64,000 nucleotides of DNA from assembly GCF_022968395.1 (NCBI RefSeq), contig NZ_JALJQZ010000007.1, positions 1-64,000 on the forward strand, written 5' to 3'. The notes below the pieces were generated by a model, which saw only the letters and a program-made list of their open reading frames with translations, was not told the origin of the DNA and made no database searches. The DNA comes from Affinirhizobium lemnae. Lineage in GTDB: Bacteria; Pseudomonadota; Alphaproteobacteria; Rhizobiales; Rhizobiaceae. Within the stretch, counting starts at the first letter, position 1; the number at the start of each line of letters is the position of its first letter. A program made the position numbers and the translations under genes. Below, one piece after another: positions 43,757 to 52,430 of this stretch.

Positions 43757-44162
43757 AGGGGGTAGCGTTCCAAATAGAGGGGCCATTTGCGCTGGATCGC
43801 ATTGAACATGAAATACTATAACTTCTCTATTGGGTGAGATCAGAATAAACACATGCAAATTGTATTTGGACTTTGTTCGGATCGGTGTTATTCGCATTAA
43901 CACAGAGTACGAATATTGACATCCGCTTCGCTCACCTGGCCATCTGCCCCTTCCAAGAACTGTATTCATGGTTGTGGCATTCTTGTCTTGGCTGAGTATT
44001 GCGTATGCTAAGTAATCCGATCTCGTTCTATGGTTGTCCCTGTCGAGCCTAGGGGTGGGTTCGGTTCATCTTCAAACAGGTTCAGCACATTGGGTGAGGT
44101 CGCTGTGAAAATGGCGGGCGGCTTGCCGTTTGCCGAGCCAACAAAAAAACAGGAGATCTAAG
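43757..44162. other. mucR upstream region
   Basis: 406 bp without a gene. The stretch 43810-43920 is AT-rich with many TpA steps, which fits autoregulation by MucR, known for this family. I cannot place a confident promoter. Confidence 0.4.
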
Positions 44163-44591
44163 ATGACTGAACTTGCAGCAGGCAAGGCGCCCGATTTTCT
44201 GGTGGAACTGACCGCCGATATCGTGGCCGCCTATGTCAGCAATCATGTCGTGCCGGTGGGTGATCTTTCCAACCTGATCGCCGACGTGCATTCCGCCCTC
44301 AGCAACACCACGTCGCCCGTGCCGCAGCCAGCCGCTGTCGAAAAGCCGAAGCCACCTGTTCCGATCCGCAAGTCGATTGAAGACGACTATCTGATTTGCC
44401 TGGAAGACGGCCAGAAGTTCAAGTCGCTGAAGCGCCATCTGATGACGCACTACAACATGACGCCGGAAGAATATCGTGAAAAGTGGGGTTTGCCCGCCGA
44501 CTACCCTATGGTTGCTCCGGCCTATGCTGAAGCCCGCTCGCGCCTTGCCAAGGAAATGGGCCTCGGTCAGCGCCGCAAGCGCGCCAAGTAA
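44163..44591 (+). CDS. mucR: MucR/Ros zinc-finger transcriptional regulator
   Basis: 142-residue regulator. The C-terminal prokaryotic zinc finger is [20 protein letters not shown], where aspartate replaces the second cysteine found in Ros, as in several rhizobial MucR proteins that coordinate zinc with [24 protein letters not shown] follows. The N-terminal part ([20 protein letters not shown]) mediates oligomerisation. MucR silences AT-rich promoters controlling exopolysaccharide, motility and virulence or symbiosis genes. The ATG at 44163 follows AGGAGAT-type sequence. Confidence 0.93.
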   Translation: MTELAAGKAPDFLVELTADIVAAYVSNHVVPVGDLSNLIADVHSALSNTTSPVPQPAAVEKPKPPVPIRKSIEDDYLICLEDGQKFKSLKRHLMTHYNMTPEEYREKWGLPADYPMVAPAYAEARSRLAKEMGLGQRRKRAK

Positions 44592-44762
44592 GTGTCCTGT
44601 CCCCGGGCCCGATCCATCGGGCGCCGGGAGATATGCCTCGGCCCGCGCGACCTGCGCGTTCACAGCCGCCAGTTCCAAAGGGTGAAGATCCGACCATTGT
44701 GCGACCGCGCAGTAAGAGTGCGTCAGCTGCATACGGCGTGACCGGTTTCGCTTTCAAGCAGA

Positions 44763-45012
44763 CCCCTCCCCAACCCTCCCCACAAGTGGGAGGGAGTTCC
44801 CTCTCATCTTTCCGCAACCGCCCGTTTCCTCGTTGATAGCTCTTGTAGGCTTGATGGTCGCGGTACGTTCCATCTGCAACCTTCCTCCTGTGGCGAGGGC
44901 GTTCGCCTGCATTCGCGATCAGGGTCGCTTTCTCTTTTCTGACTTTTGGGTTTTTGTGCTGGCGGCATGCTCGACCTGCTCCCTCCCCCTTGTGGGGAGG
45001 GTCGGGGAGGGG
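44763..45012. repeat. Dispersed palindromic element (family A), longest copy
   Basis: Left arm at 44763-44796 and right arm at about 44979-45012 are inverted and enclose a 180-bp core. The right arm plus flank is almost the same as the solo arm at 108-157. It fills most of the 44592-45228 gap; the rest holds no gene that I can support. Confidence 0.8.
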
Positions 45013-45228
45013 ATCTTTGACGTTGCATGCACCGATATCCGGTGATCACTGTAACTCTGCGGTGGCGCGGGGCTCGCATATCGACTGCTAACCTCGAAAT
45101 AGGAAAAAAATCGTATATCTTGCGCAGTGTTAGGCCTGAAATCCTAAAAAAAAGTGAAGGACCCCTTCCCAGTCCGGATTGGATGGCGCTATGGTGTATG
45201 AATTAATTCCTAATTTGAGGAGTTGTTC

Positions 45229-45675
45229 ATGTTATTCGACGATTCAATTTCGGCCTCTGCCTCCGCATTTTTCAGCCACGATCGGTCACAGGCCTTTCAT
45301 TCGGGCAAGAGGGCGCGTTCACATTTACCATCGCCATCGCGCTCCCGTCTTCTGCACCATTGCCTGCAGATGGAACATACGGTGCTCGCCATCGAGGATC
45401 TTCTGCCCATCATCAGCCGGTCCCGTCATAGCGTCCGCGAGCGCAACAGCCGACTGATCACGCTCTATCTCTGCCACGTCGTGCTGGGCCTGTCGCAGGT
45501 CACTGTCGCCCGCATCTTTGGCATCTCCCGAACGTCGGTGCGTGAGGCCTGCCAGGCAGTCGAGAACAGTCGCGATGATCACCATCTGGATGTGGTGCTT
45601 GAAATCGTCGGCCGTCTCGGCGCGCGTTTTGCGCAACAGCAAGAGATCCAGCCGGAGGTCGATGCAGATGAATGA
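45229..45675 (+). CDS. Helix-turn-helix protein, DnaA-C-terminal-like
   Basis: 148-residue protein. The C-terminal half has a helix-turn-helix (RNSRLITLYLCHVVLGLSQV, TVARIFGISRTSVREACQAV) resembling the DNA-binding part of DnaA-like replication regulators in rhizobia. The first 50 residues are low in complexity. The ATG at 45229 has TGAGGAG upstream. It overlaps the DUF6456 gene by 8 bp; in rhizobia the two are commonly adjacent, so they probably act together. Confidence 0.75.
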   Translation: MLFDDSISASASAFFSHDRSQAFHSGKRARSHLPSPSRSRLLHHCLQMEHTVLAIEDLLPIISRSRHSVRERNSRLITLYLCHVVLGLSQVTVARIFGISRTSVREACQAVENSRDDHHLDVVLEIVGRLGARFAQQQEIQPEVDADE

Positions 45676-46462
45676 TGGCGTTCAATTACTCAGGCTGCTG
45701 CGCACTCTGCTGGCTGCACCGGTTGGGCTTGCCGCGGCGCTTGGTGCAGACGGACTTGTTTTGACTCTGGGGCAGGGCGGAAAACGCAGTTTTCCCGGAA
45801 CGGTCTACGACCTTGCGCTTTCTTCCGGCCTCATTGGGTGGTCCGGATCCATGCTCCAGGCGCGACCCGAGGCTCGCGCCTATCTGCGCCGCGCCATGGC
45901 TGAACGGGAAGAGGAAAGCTTTGTCACCCAGCACCGGCAGGAGGTGTGCGGCGAGGTGGAGATCGGCGGCGAAAGACAGGCGGTGACCCGCAATCTGCTG
46001 GAGTCGCCGCTCGGACATCTTCGCCGTCTGAAGGATCGTACCGGCGCACCGTTCCTGCCGCAGGAGGCGGTGGATGCGGGCGATCGGCTGGCCGCGGATT
46101 TCGAGCGCGGACAATTACAGCCCAGCATCACCTCCACCTGGGAGCCTCGACTGGCAACGCGTAGCGCAGGGCAGGGCGGCGGCAAGCAGGATCTGACTGA
46201 TAGCGCAATGATGGCGCGCGACCGCCTTTGGCGCGCGGTGGACGCCATCGGGCCGGAACTTGCCGGTGTGGCGCTGGATGTCTGCTGCTTCTACAAGGGG
46301 CTGGAACAGGTGGAACGCGAACGCGGCTGGCCCACCCGCTCCGCCAAGCTCATGCTGCGCACAGCGCTTCTGGCGCTTGCCCGTCACTACGCGCCGCCAC
46401 CGGCCAATCCCCGCCGTCACCAGTGGGGCGCCCAGGACTACCGGCCCGCGATCGATCGCTGA
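45668..46462 (+). CDS. DUF6456 domain protein
   Basis: 264-residue cytoplasmic protein. The C-terminal DUF6456 domain is seen in RDRLWRAVDAIGPELAGVAL, DVCCFYKGLEQVERERGWP and RSAKLMLRTALLALARHY. GGAGG nine bases upstream favours 45668 over 45662. Translation is coupled to the helix-turn-helix gene. The biochemical role is unknown. Confidence 0.8.
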   Translation: MNDGVQLLRLLRTLLAAPVGLAAALGADGLVLTLGQGGKRSFPGTVYDLALSSGLIGWSGSMLQARPEARAYLRRAMAEREEESFVTQHRQEVCGEVEIGGERQAVTRNLLESPLGHLRRLKDRTGAPFLPQEAVDAGDRLAADFERGQLQPSITSTWEPRLATRSAGQGGGKQDLTDSAMMARDRLWRAVDAIGPELAGVALDVCCFYKGLEQVERERGWPTRSAKLMLRTALLALARHYAPPPANPRRHQWGAQDYRPAIDR

Positions 46463-46466
46463 AAAG

Positions 46467-46883
46467 TCATGCTGCCGCGCGGGCTGCCTCGTCGCGAATG
46501 CGCTTGACCATGGAGCGCAGTCCGTTAGCCCGCTGGGTGGATAGGTTCTCCACCAGACCGATGCGGTTGAAGATGTCGATCACATCGGTCGCGGCGATCT
46601 CGGAGGCGCGCTTGCCGGAATAGGCGGCAAGAACTATTGCCACCAGGCCGCGCACGATATGCGCGTCGGAATCGCCCTCGAATGTCATGAGAGGGTCCGA
46701 GCCTTCCTCTGTATGGGAGACGAGCCACACCTGGCTGGCACAACCGTTGACCTTGTTCTCGGCGGTCCGCTTGTCTTCGCTTAAGTCAGGCAGCGCTTTG
46801 CCGAGTTCGATCACATAGCGATAGCGATCTTCCCAATCGTCCATGAAGGCAAAATCGTCGATGATCTGGTCGATGCTGGTCAT
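46467..46883 (-). CDS. sufE: SufE cysteine desulfurase activator
   Basis: 138-residue SufE protein. The sulfur-accepting cysteine is C48 in NKVNGCASQVW; SGKRASEIAATDVIDIFNRI is the second family block. It accepts persulfide from SufS and passes it on for Fe-S cluster assembly. It is a stand-alone copy away from a suf operon. The start at 46883 has GGCGGAG upstream. Confidence 0.92.
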   Translation of the reverse strand: MTSIDQIIDDFAFMDDWEDRYRYVIELGKALPDLSEDKRTAENKVNGCASQVWLVSHTEEGSDPLMTFEGDSDAHIVRGLVAIVLAAYSGKRASEIAATDVIDIFNRIGLVENLSTQRANGLRSMVKRIRDEAARAAA

Positions 46884-46943
46884 GCTGTCTCCGCCACGCG
46901 TGTGATACTTCCATATAGGAACTTCACCCGGCAACGGAAACGG

Positions 46944-46979
46944 AAAAAAAACGCCGCAGGAGCATGATTCTTGCGGCGT
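46944..46979 (-). terminator. Intrinsic terminator of the DUF5330 gene
   Basis: On the minus strand the stem ACGCCGCA / TGCGGCGT is followed by a run of eight T's (46944-46951 as A's on the plus strand). It lies about 90 bp downstream of the DUF5330 gene and just upstream of sufE, so it separates the two. Confidence 0.85.
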
Positions 46980-47070
46980 CAGCAAAGCTGAAAGTCAGGG
47001 GCAGTAACAACCTTTACCGGGATTGCCCGGTGCAGGGATCGGTGAAATTCACTCCGGTTAGTGGCTAGGC

Positions 47071-47535
47071 TTACCGGTCTGGCCGCTTCATTGGCAGGGG
47101 AACCACGGTTCCGGTCACGACGGCATCGGAGGAAGCGCTGGTTCTGTCGGCGCTGGGTTTTGGCGGCATTGGCTGCAGGTCAGGTTTGGCCACCGTGTTC
47201 GTCACGGTGTTTGCAGCGGCATTGGCGGCCAGTTTCGGCTGCGCCGCCTGTTCTTCCGCCAATTGCTTGTCCAGGAATTCGAAGGCAACGCGGGCACCTT
47301 CCTTGGCGCGGGCGGTCAGGGCAACGAAAGCCTCTCCGCCTTTCTCGCATACCTCGGGTTTTTCGGTGCAGAGCGAACTGATGTAGCTATAGGCGCCGCT
47401 CGCTGCCGAGATGGCTTCGGCCAGCTGGAGCTGGTTCGCTCCGGCTTCACCGGCGTCGGGCGTGTGGGTGCTGAAGTAGGATAGCACCACCAGCCCCATG
47501 CCGAAAACCACACTCGTCTTGAAGAGGAACCACAT
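47071..47535 (-). CDS. DUF5330 domain protein
   Basis: 154-residue protein anchored by one N-terminal helix (MWFLFKTSVVFGMGLVVLSYF). The small periplasmic domain includes LQLAEAISAASGAYSYISSL and CTEKPEVCEKGGEAFVALTA with two cysteines; the rest is an Ala/Pro-rich tail. DUF5330 is confined to Rhizobiales and has no known function. It is divergent from the histidine kinase. Confidence 0.82.
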   Translation of the reverse strand: MWFLFKTSVVFGMGLVVLSYFSTHTPDAGEAGANQLQLAEAISAASGAYSYISSLCTEKPEVCEKGGEAFVALTARAKEGARVAFEFLDKQLAEEQAAQPKLAANAAANTVTNTVAKPDLQPMPPKPSADRTSASSDAVVTGTVVPLPMKRPDR

Positions 47536-47791
47536 TGCTGTTCATCCGCCCGTTTGCTTGCCACCGGCTTGTTCTCGCCGGATCTGTTCTGACACCCACA
47601 CTAGAACGCAGGCAGAAAAGTCCCGTTGCGGTAAAAGCCAGCATTTGGATCAATATTATCTCGAATTTTAGTGATCACGTCACAACGCACCGATTTCGCC
47701 AATTTGAAGCGCATTTTAGGCGTCGGTGTTAAGCATAAATGTGGCAAAGGCTCACAGTTATCGGGCATTCCACAGGTCATTGACGCCCCAC

Positions 47792-47847
47792 TGGTTAACG
47801 AAACCGTGAAAATTGAGGGAATTCCGATGCTTACCCTCGGTTAACCA
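47792..47847. promoter_or_regulatory. Two CtrA-type half-sites upstream of the histidine kinase
   Basis: TGGTTAA (47792-47798, TTAACCA on the minus strand) and TTAACCA (47841-47847) face each other in the 453-bp gap between two divergent genes. TTAACCA is the extended CtrA half-site. A further inverted repeat, GGGGGTTT / AAACCCCC, lies at about 47905-47945. Confidence 0.4.
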
Positions 47848-47988
47848 CGACCGGAATTGCACCGTTCCGAGACATTCAAAACCGCTTTTCGAGCCTCTTA
47901 AAGGGGGTTTTCGGGGTCTGCTTTTATAGTTTCCTTAAACCCCCGAGGCCTATGGTCGCTCCATCGAGATTCGCGATTAGGTATTGGT

Positions 47989-49557
47989 GTGCGCGTATTC
48001 AGAAACATCGGCGGCAAGGCTCTCCAGACGGTAGACCGTGCGGCCCGGCATTGGCTGCATCTGGTGGCCGATCGCGATGACGTGCGCGCAGCCGATGTGG
48101 TCGCGCTCAGGCTTCTGGCGCTGGTGTGCCTGGTCAGTCTCTTCGTTCTGCCTGTTCTTTCGGTCCTGCTGTTCAGCCCCGCTCTCGCCTTGCCGGTAGC
48201 CGCGGCGCTGATGCTCGCCTGCCTCGTCTGCATCACCGCGGCGGGCCTGGTGCTCGTGCGCGACCGCACGCATTATAATGACACTGCCGAAGAAGCCCTG
48301 CCGGAATTCTCTGCTTTCGAATGTGGACCGGGCATTTCCTTCCTCTGCGATATGCAGGGCAGGATCAGCCGTACCGGTGGCCGCGACCGGCATCTTCTGC
48401 CCGCCTCGCGCGCGGAACCAAAGGGCCTGACCCTTGCCGAACTCGTGCATGTTTCGGATCGCATCGGCGTGGCCCAGGCGCTGGATCGCCTGCGTCAGGG
48501 TGCCGAGAGCGCGACCGTGGAAGCGCGGCTGGAGCATGGCCTGGATCAGCAGGGCGGTCGCCAGTTCCTGTCCACCATCCTCGATATGACGGCCATCTTC
48601 AATGGCGATGGCGAGTTGAGCCAGGTCTATGTCCAGATGCGCGATCAGACTGACGCGGTGACGCTGCGCGAACAGGTCGCCTTGCATTCGGCAGAGGCAC
48701 AGTCGGCCAATGAGGCGAAGTCGCGTTTCCTCGCGGCCGTCAGCCATGAACTGCGCACGCCGCTCAACGCCATTCTCGGTTTCTCGGATGTTCTGATCGG
48801 CGAGTATTTCGGCAAGCTCGAAAACGATCGCCAGCGGGAATATGTCGGCCTCATCCGCCAGTCCGGTCACCATCTGCTCGGCGTCGTCAACGCCATGCTG
48901 GATATGAGCCGCATCGAGGCAGGACGCTATGAACTGCTGACGGAAAGCTTCGAACTCGCAGAGGTCGTGGAAAACTGCCGTGCCATGCTGGATCTTCAGG
49001 CCCGCAATCGCGGTGTCACGCTCGCAACCCGCGTTCCCCGCAATCTCGGCGAACTGGTGGCAGATCCGCGCGCCGTGCAGCAGATCCTCATCAATCTTGC
49101 CGGCAATGCCATCAAGTTCACCGAAGCAGGCGGCGTCGTCACCATCGATGCCCTGCGTGAAGGGCATGAGATCAAGCTCGTCGTCAGCGATACGGGCATC
49201 GGCATTCCGGCGGAAAAGATTTCGCTGCTGGGCCAGCCTTTCTGCCAGGTTCAGGATGGTTACACCCGCAACTTCGAAGGCACGGGTCTCGGGCTTTCGC
49301 TGGTCAAGGGGCTGGTTGGCCTGCACGGTGGACAATTTACCATTGAAAGTCGCCTGGGCGAAGGAACCGTGGTAACGGTGGTTTTCCCGGCAGAAGGTCC
49401 GTCGATGGACGCCAACGCGCCATCTCATGAAAATGCCGTCCGGGCTGCGGTAGAAGAAGCCGTCGAATTTCCTCCCCGTTTGCATGCAAAGGCAAACGTG
49501 GCTGTAACGAGTAGACAGGGAATTGCGCATGACCGCGCGGAAGCGAAAAGCGCCTGA
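47989..49557 (+). CDS. Membrane sensor histidine kinase (PAS, PleC/PdhS-like)
   Basis: 522-residue kinase. Two membrane helices at residues 40-90 are followed by a divergent PAS domain (ISFLCDMQGRISRTGG), a HisKA domain with phospho-acceptor H253 (FLAAVSHELRTPLNAILGF) and a HATPase with NLAGNAIKF, DTGIGI and GTGLGLSL boxes. The HisKA sequence is of the PleC/DivJ/PdhS group that acts on DivK-type regulators in cell-cycle control; the exact partner is not determined. GTG start. It overlaps the next gene by 29 bp. Confidence 0.87.
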   Translation: MRVFRNIGGKALQTVDRAARHWLHLVADRDDVRAADVVALRLLALVCLVSLFVLPVLSVLLFSPALALPVAAALMLACLVCITAAGLVLVRDRTHYNDTAEEALPEFSAFECGPGISFLCDMQGRISRTGGRDRHLLPASRAEPKGLTLAELVHVSDRIGVAQALDRLRQGAESATVEARLEHGLDQQGGRQFLSTILDMTAIFNGDGELSQVYVQMRDQTDAVTLREQVALHSAEAQSANEAKSRFLAAVSHELRTPLNAILGFSDVLIGEYFGKLENDRQREYVGLIRQSGHHLLGVVNAMLDMSRIEAGRYELLTESFELAEVVENCRAMLDLQARNRGVTLATRVPRNLGELVADPRAVQQILINLAGNAIKFTEAGGVVTIDALREGHEIKLVVSDTGIGIPAEKISLLGQPFCQVQDGYTRNFEGTGLGLSLVKGLVGLHGGQFTIESRLGEGTVVTVVFPAEGPSMDANAPSHENAVRAAVEEAVEFPPRLHAKANVAVTSRQGIAHDRAEAKSA

Positions 49558-50605
49558 TCGCAGAAAGGCGCCGGTAAAACAGCCGGGCCTGCTGGTGCAG
49601 GCTCTCACGGCACTCAGCCGTGCGCTCACCCGGCATCCGCGTCGCGTGGCGGGTCTTCTCAGTGTCTGTGTGGCGTCCAGCTTCGTGGCGGCCAATGCGC
49701 TATGGTATCAGCCGGAAGGCCACCCCGCGCCCTTCTTCAGAACGCGCGATGCAACGGACCCGAGCGGCATTGCCGGTTATCGTCCGCTGTCCCGTCCGCA
49801 CGATAGCGATGTGACGACCATCCGCATCCAGCGCGCGACGGATGAGGATCTGCGCCAGATCATCCGCGCAGAAGCGCCGGCTCCGGCAAAACAGTCTGCC
49901 CCCGCCCAGGCCGCTCAAGCTCCCGCAATACAGGCCCCAACCACGCAGCCTGTCGCGCAGCCCATGTCGATTGCCGCAGCCATCCACGCCGCCGAACCGC
50001 AGGCATCTGCCCAGAATGCACAGGCGAATGGAAGCCCAAATGTGGGGCATCCCGTTCCGGAACAGCCGGTCGGCTCCATCAAGGGCCCCATTGCGGTGCC
50101 GGTGCAGCGGCCTTCCGGCAGCCTGAAGGGTGAGGATCCCGTGGCCGCAGCCATTCGTACCGCAGAACGTGGCGCCCCTGCAGCGCAGGCCATGCCGCGA
50201 CCACCGACGGACATTCCAGCTGCGTCAAAGGCTGCGAAGCCGGATCAGGCGCCGCTGAAGCCGCAACCGGTCTCAGCCACGCCGCGTGTACCGGCAGCCA
50301 ACGGCCTGCCTCCGGCCACGGTGCAATCCCCGGCCAAGCAGGCGGCCAGCGCCCAAAGTCTCCCTGGCCAAAGTCAAGTAGGCCAGATGCCCGCTTCACT
50401 GCCTGCGGGCGAAAACGCCAATCTTATCATGCAGATCCAGCGTGGGTTGCTGAACATCGCCTATACGGATGTCACGGTGGATGGCGTAGCGGGAGCGCAG
50501 ACGAAAGCTGCCATCCGGCACTTCCAGAAGCACTACCGCCTGCCGGAAAATGGCGAGCCCTCCGAGCTTGTCCTGCGCAAGCTCAAATCCATCGGCGCGC
50601 TTTAA
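49529..50605 (+). CDS. Peptidoglycan-binding domain protein
   Basis: 358-residue protein. A basic cytoplasmic leader is followed by one helix (VAGLLSVCVASSFVAANALWY), a long Ala/Pro/Gln-rich linker across the periplasm (about residues 110-285) and a C-terminal PG_binding_1 domain (MQIQRGLLNIAYTDVTVDGV, AGAQTKAAIRHFQKHYRLPE). It overlaps the kinase gene, so it is co-expressed and may tether a sensor complex to the cell wall. The role is inferred. Confidence 0.85.
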   Translation: MTARKRKAPDRRKAPVKQPGLLVQALTALSRALTRHPRRVAGLLSVCVASSFVAANALWYQPEGHPAPFFRTRDATDPSGIAGYRPLSRPHDSDVTTIRIQRATDEDLRQIIRAEAPAPAKQSAPAQAAQAPAIQAPTTQPVAQPMSIAAAIHAAEPQASAQNAQANGSPNVGHPVPEQPVGSIKGPIAVPVQRPSGSLKGEDPVAAAIRTAERGAPAAQAMPRPPTDIPAASKAAKPDQAPLKPQPVSATPRVPAANGLPPATVQSPAKQAASAQSLPGQSQVGQMPASLPAGENANLIMQIQRGLLNIAYTDVTVDGVAGAQTKAAIRHFQKHYRLPENGEPSELVLRKLKSIGAL

Positions 50606-50651
50606 AGTATTTCGTCCAAACTTTCCGGTGATCAGGTCGCGAGATCCGGTC

Positions 50652-50885
50652 TTACTTCGGATGCTCCTGCGCAAACACCAGCAGGTTCCAGGTCACGGGG
50701 CCTAGTACGATGTGTTCATGATGGTGGGTCGGAATAGCTTGTCCCTTGCCAAGAGCAATCTCGTTGCCGCAGGCCTTGCAGCGATAGATGCCACTGTTGA
50801 ACACGATTTGTCCGGGCTTGTAGGTCTGGTCAAACGCCCCGACATCGCTCTGGCACATGTGGTGGGCATATTTGTACTTCGCCAT
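50652..50885 (-). CDS. Small zinc-ribbon-like protein
   Basis: 77-residue soluble protein. Candidate metal ligands are HHMC at the N-terminus, CKAC in YRCKACGNEIALGKG and THHHEH further on. It looks like a complete small rubredoxin/zinc-ribbon fold. No named family is certain. Confidence 0.75.
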   Translation of the reverse strand: MAKYKYAHHMCQSDVGAFDQTYKPGQIVFNSGIYRCKACGNEIALGKGQAIPTHHHEHIVLGPVTWNLLVFAQEHPK

Positions 50886-51064
50886 TGGATCTCCGTCATG
50901 GATTGCGCTCGCCGGTGACAGAAGCTTAGGCGTTTATTTCTTAAGCCTTTTCAAAATCATCCGCTCAATTGCCCCGGATTGGTGCGAATTTACGCGTCCT
51001 GAAGCGAAAACCGCCGCGCATTGTCTCATTCCGCGTCGGTGGGTCATGATCCGATCAAAAATTT

Positions 51065-51201
51065 CCCCTCCCCAACCCTCCCCACAAGGGGGAGGGAGTT
51101 TGCTCGCATTCTTGGTAACCGCCTGTGTTCCCGTTCAGGCGAGCAAGGTAGCGGCGTACTCGACCGGCTCCCTCCCCCTTGTGGGGAGGGTTGGGGAGGG
51201 G
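51065..51201. repeat. Dispersed palindromic element (family A)
   Basis: Left arm 51065-51098 and right arm about 51169-51201, inverted, around a 70-bp core. The core shares the motif TTGGTAACC with the copy at 35366. It occupies the middle of the 50886-51276 gap, which holds no gene. Confidence 0.8.
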
Positions 51202-51276
51202 AGGAATTTCGTGCAAAAGCTTCAGGTCCTGGATATCCCGCGATTTCCTTCCAGCCGGATGTGTTAGAAAGCACCC

Positions 51277-51612
51277 ATGAGACTGAAATCGGAAATCTTC
51301 ATCGCGGCCTTGACCCGGCGCGTCTTCGGGCAGGGCGGTTTTGCCGCCATCGAGCAGCGCGGCGCGGACGAGGCAGGCGCCATCTTCATTCGCCAGCGCC
51401 ATCGCGATGGCCGGGAAACGCTTTATGCACCCGCACCACAGATGATGGTGGAAGAGCCGGGCGAGCGCCGGTTCGAAAAGCGTCTGGAAAAGGTTGATCC
51501 CGCGACGGTCGACGAAGCGCTCGCCCGCGAGCGCCGCTTCGACAGCGATCTCTGGCTGGTAGAGCTTGAAATAGACGAGATCGGCGATCTCATTTCGGTT
51601 GTCGAGGGTTAG
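51277..51612 (+). CDS. DUF1491 family protein
   Basis: 111-residue cytoplasmic protein (SEIFIAALTRRVFGQGGFAA, then EAGAIFIRQRHRDGRETLYA and FDSDLWLVELE), matching DUF1491 of alphaproteobacteria. No function is known. It is in the same direction as the upstream peptidoglycan-binding gene but separated by a repeat. Confidence 0.85.
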   Translation: MRLKSEIFIAALTRRVFGQGGFAAIEQRGADEAGAIFIRQRHRDGRETLYAPAPQMMVEEPGERRFEKRLEKVDPATVDEALARERRFDSDLWLVELEIDEIGDLISVVEG

Positions 51613-51621
51613 TAGAACCGT

Positions 51622-52233
51622 TTATGCCGCGTCCTTCTTCTCATCGAGATAGGGCTTGGCGAGAATGGCCTGCGGTGCGGTGGTGCTTTCACCAGTCTCC
51701 TGTTGAGCGCCATCCAGAACCAGCGTTTTCACCACATCTGCCATGGCCTTCAGCTTCACCGCTTCCGGGTCTGGCGTCTCCGCCGCTTCTTTTGCGGCAA
51801 CGGCATCGTCATAGGCCTTCTGCTTGGCTGCGACATCCTCGGCAAAGCGCGCGAGCTTTACATCCTCGGCGGAAGGTATTGGGTTGATCAATGCGCCGCC
51901 ACCCGGAAGGTCCGTCCGAATTGTAAATGCTTCGGGCGGGAAGGCGTCCCGGTTGGTCATAATCACTTCAACAAGCGCATTATGACTTGCATTGTTGGGA
52001 TGCACACGAGAGCCGTCCGGGGCAGTCCGCTCCATGACCTTTTTATACTCTTTGTTGAATTGCTCAACAAAGTTGGGGTTTTCGGCAAAGGCAGTGAGAA
52101 TGCCTTTGAACACAGCGGGCGAACTCGCCTTGAAATTCGATGAGCCGAGAAACCCCTCGACGGAGGATGCATTCTGCCCTGATCGCAAAACAGTCAGCGC
52201 AGCAGTATTATTGACAGTTGAAATGGATGTCAT
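51622..52233 (-). CDS. Protein of unknown function with flagellin-like N-terminus
   Basis: 203-residue soluble protein. The N-terminus MTSISTVNNTAALTVLRSGQ resembles the first residues of alphaproteobacterial flagellins and related secreted proteins (MTSI-x-TN-x-x-A-x-x-x-L-R), but the rest does not. A central part (FLGSSNFKASSPAVFKGILT) and an Ala/Glu-rich helix (AAKQKAYDDAVAAKEAAE) follow. The start at 52233 has GGGAGGG upstream. No family is recognised. Confidence 0.7.
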   Translation of the reverse strand: MTSISTVNNTAALTVLRSGQNASSVEGFLGSSNFKASSPAVFKGILTAFAENPNFVEQFNKEYKKVMERTAPDGSRVHPNNASHNALVEVIMTNRDAFPPEAFTIRTDLPGGGALINPIPSAEDVKLARFAEDVAAKQKAYDDAVAAKEAAETPDPEAVKLKAMADVVKTLVLDGAQQETGESTTAPQAILAKPYLDEKKDAA

Positions 52234-52430
52234 TCTTGTCCCTCCCGGAAGCGCCATGCGCCATTCATGGCAAGACGCCCGAGCTGGGGGAGCGAGCCTC
52301 ATGCCTCTCCGGTTTTAACCAGACGAGAGTAATAGAGATTCGGATTCGATACAACCAATGAGATGCATCAATAAATTTGAATACTCTATAAGTAGAAACT
52401 CATCAAGCGCGGAATGCAAGACACCGCGCG

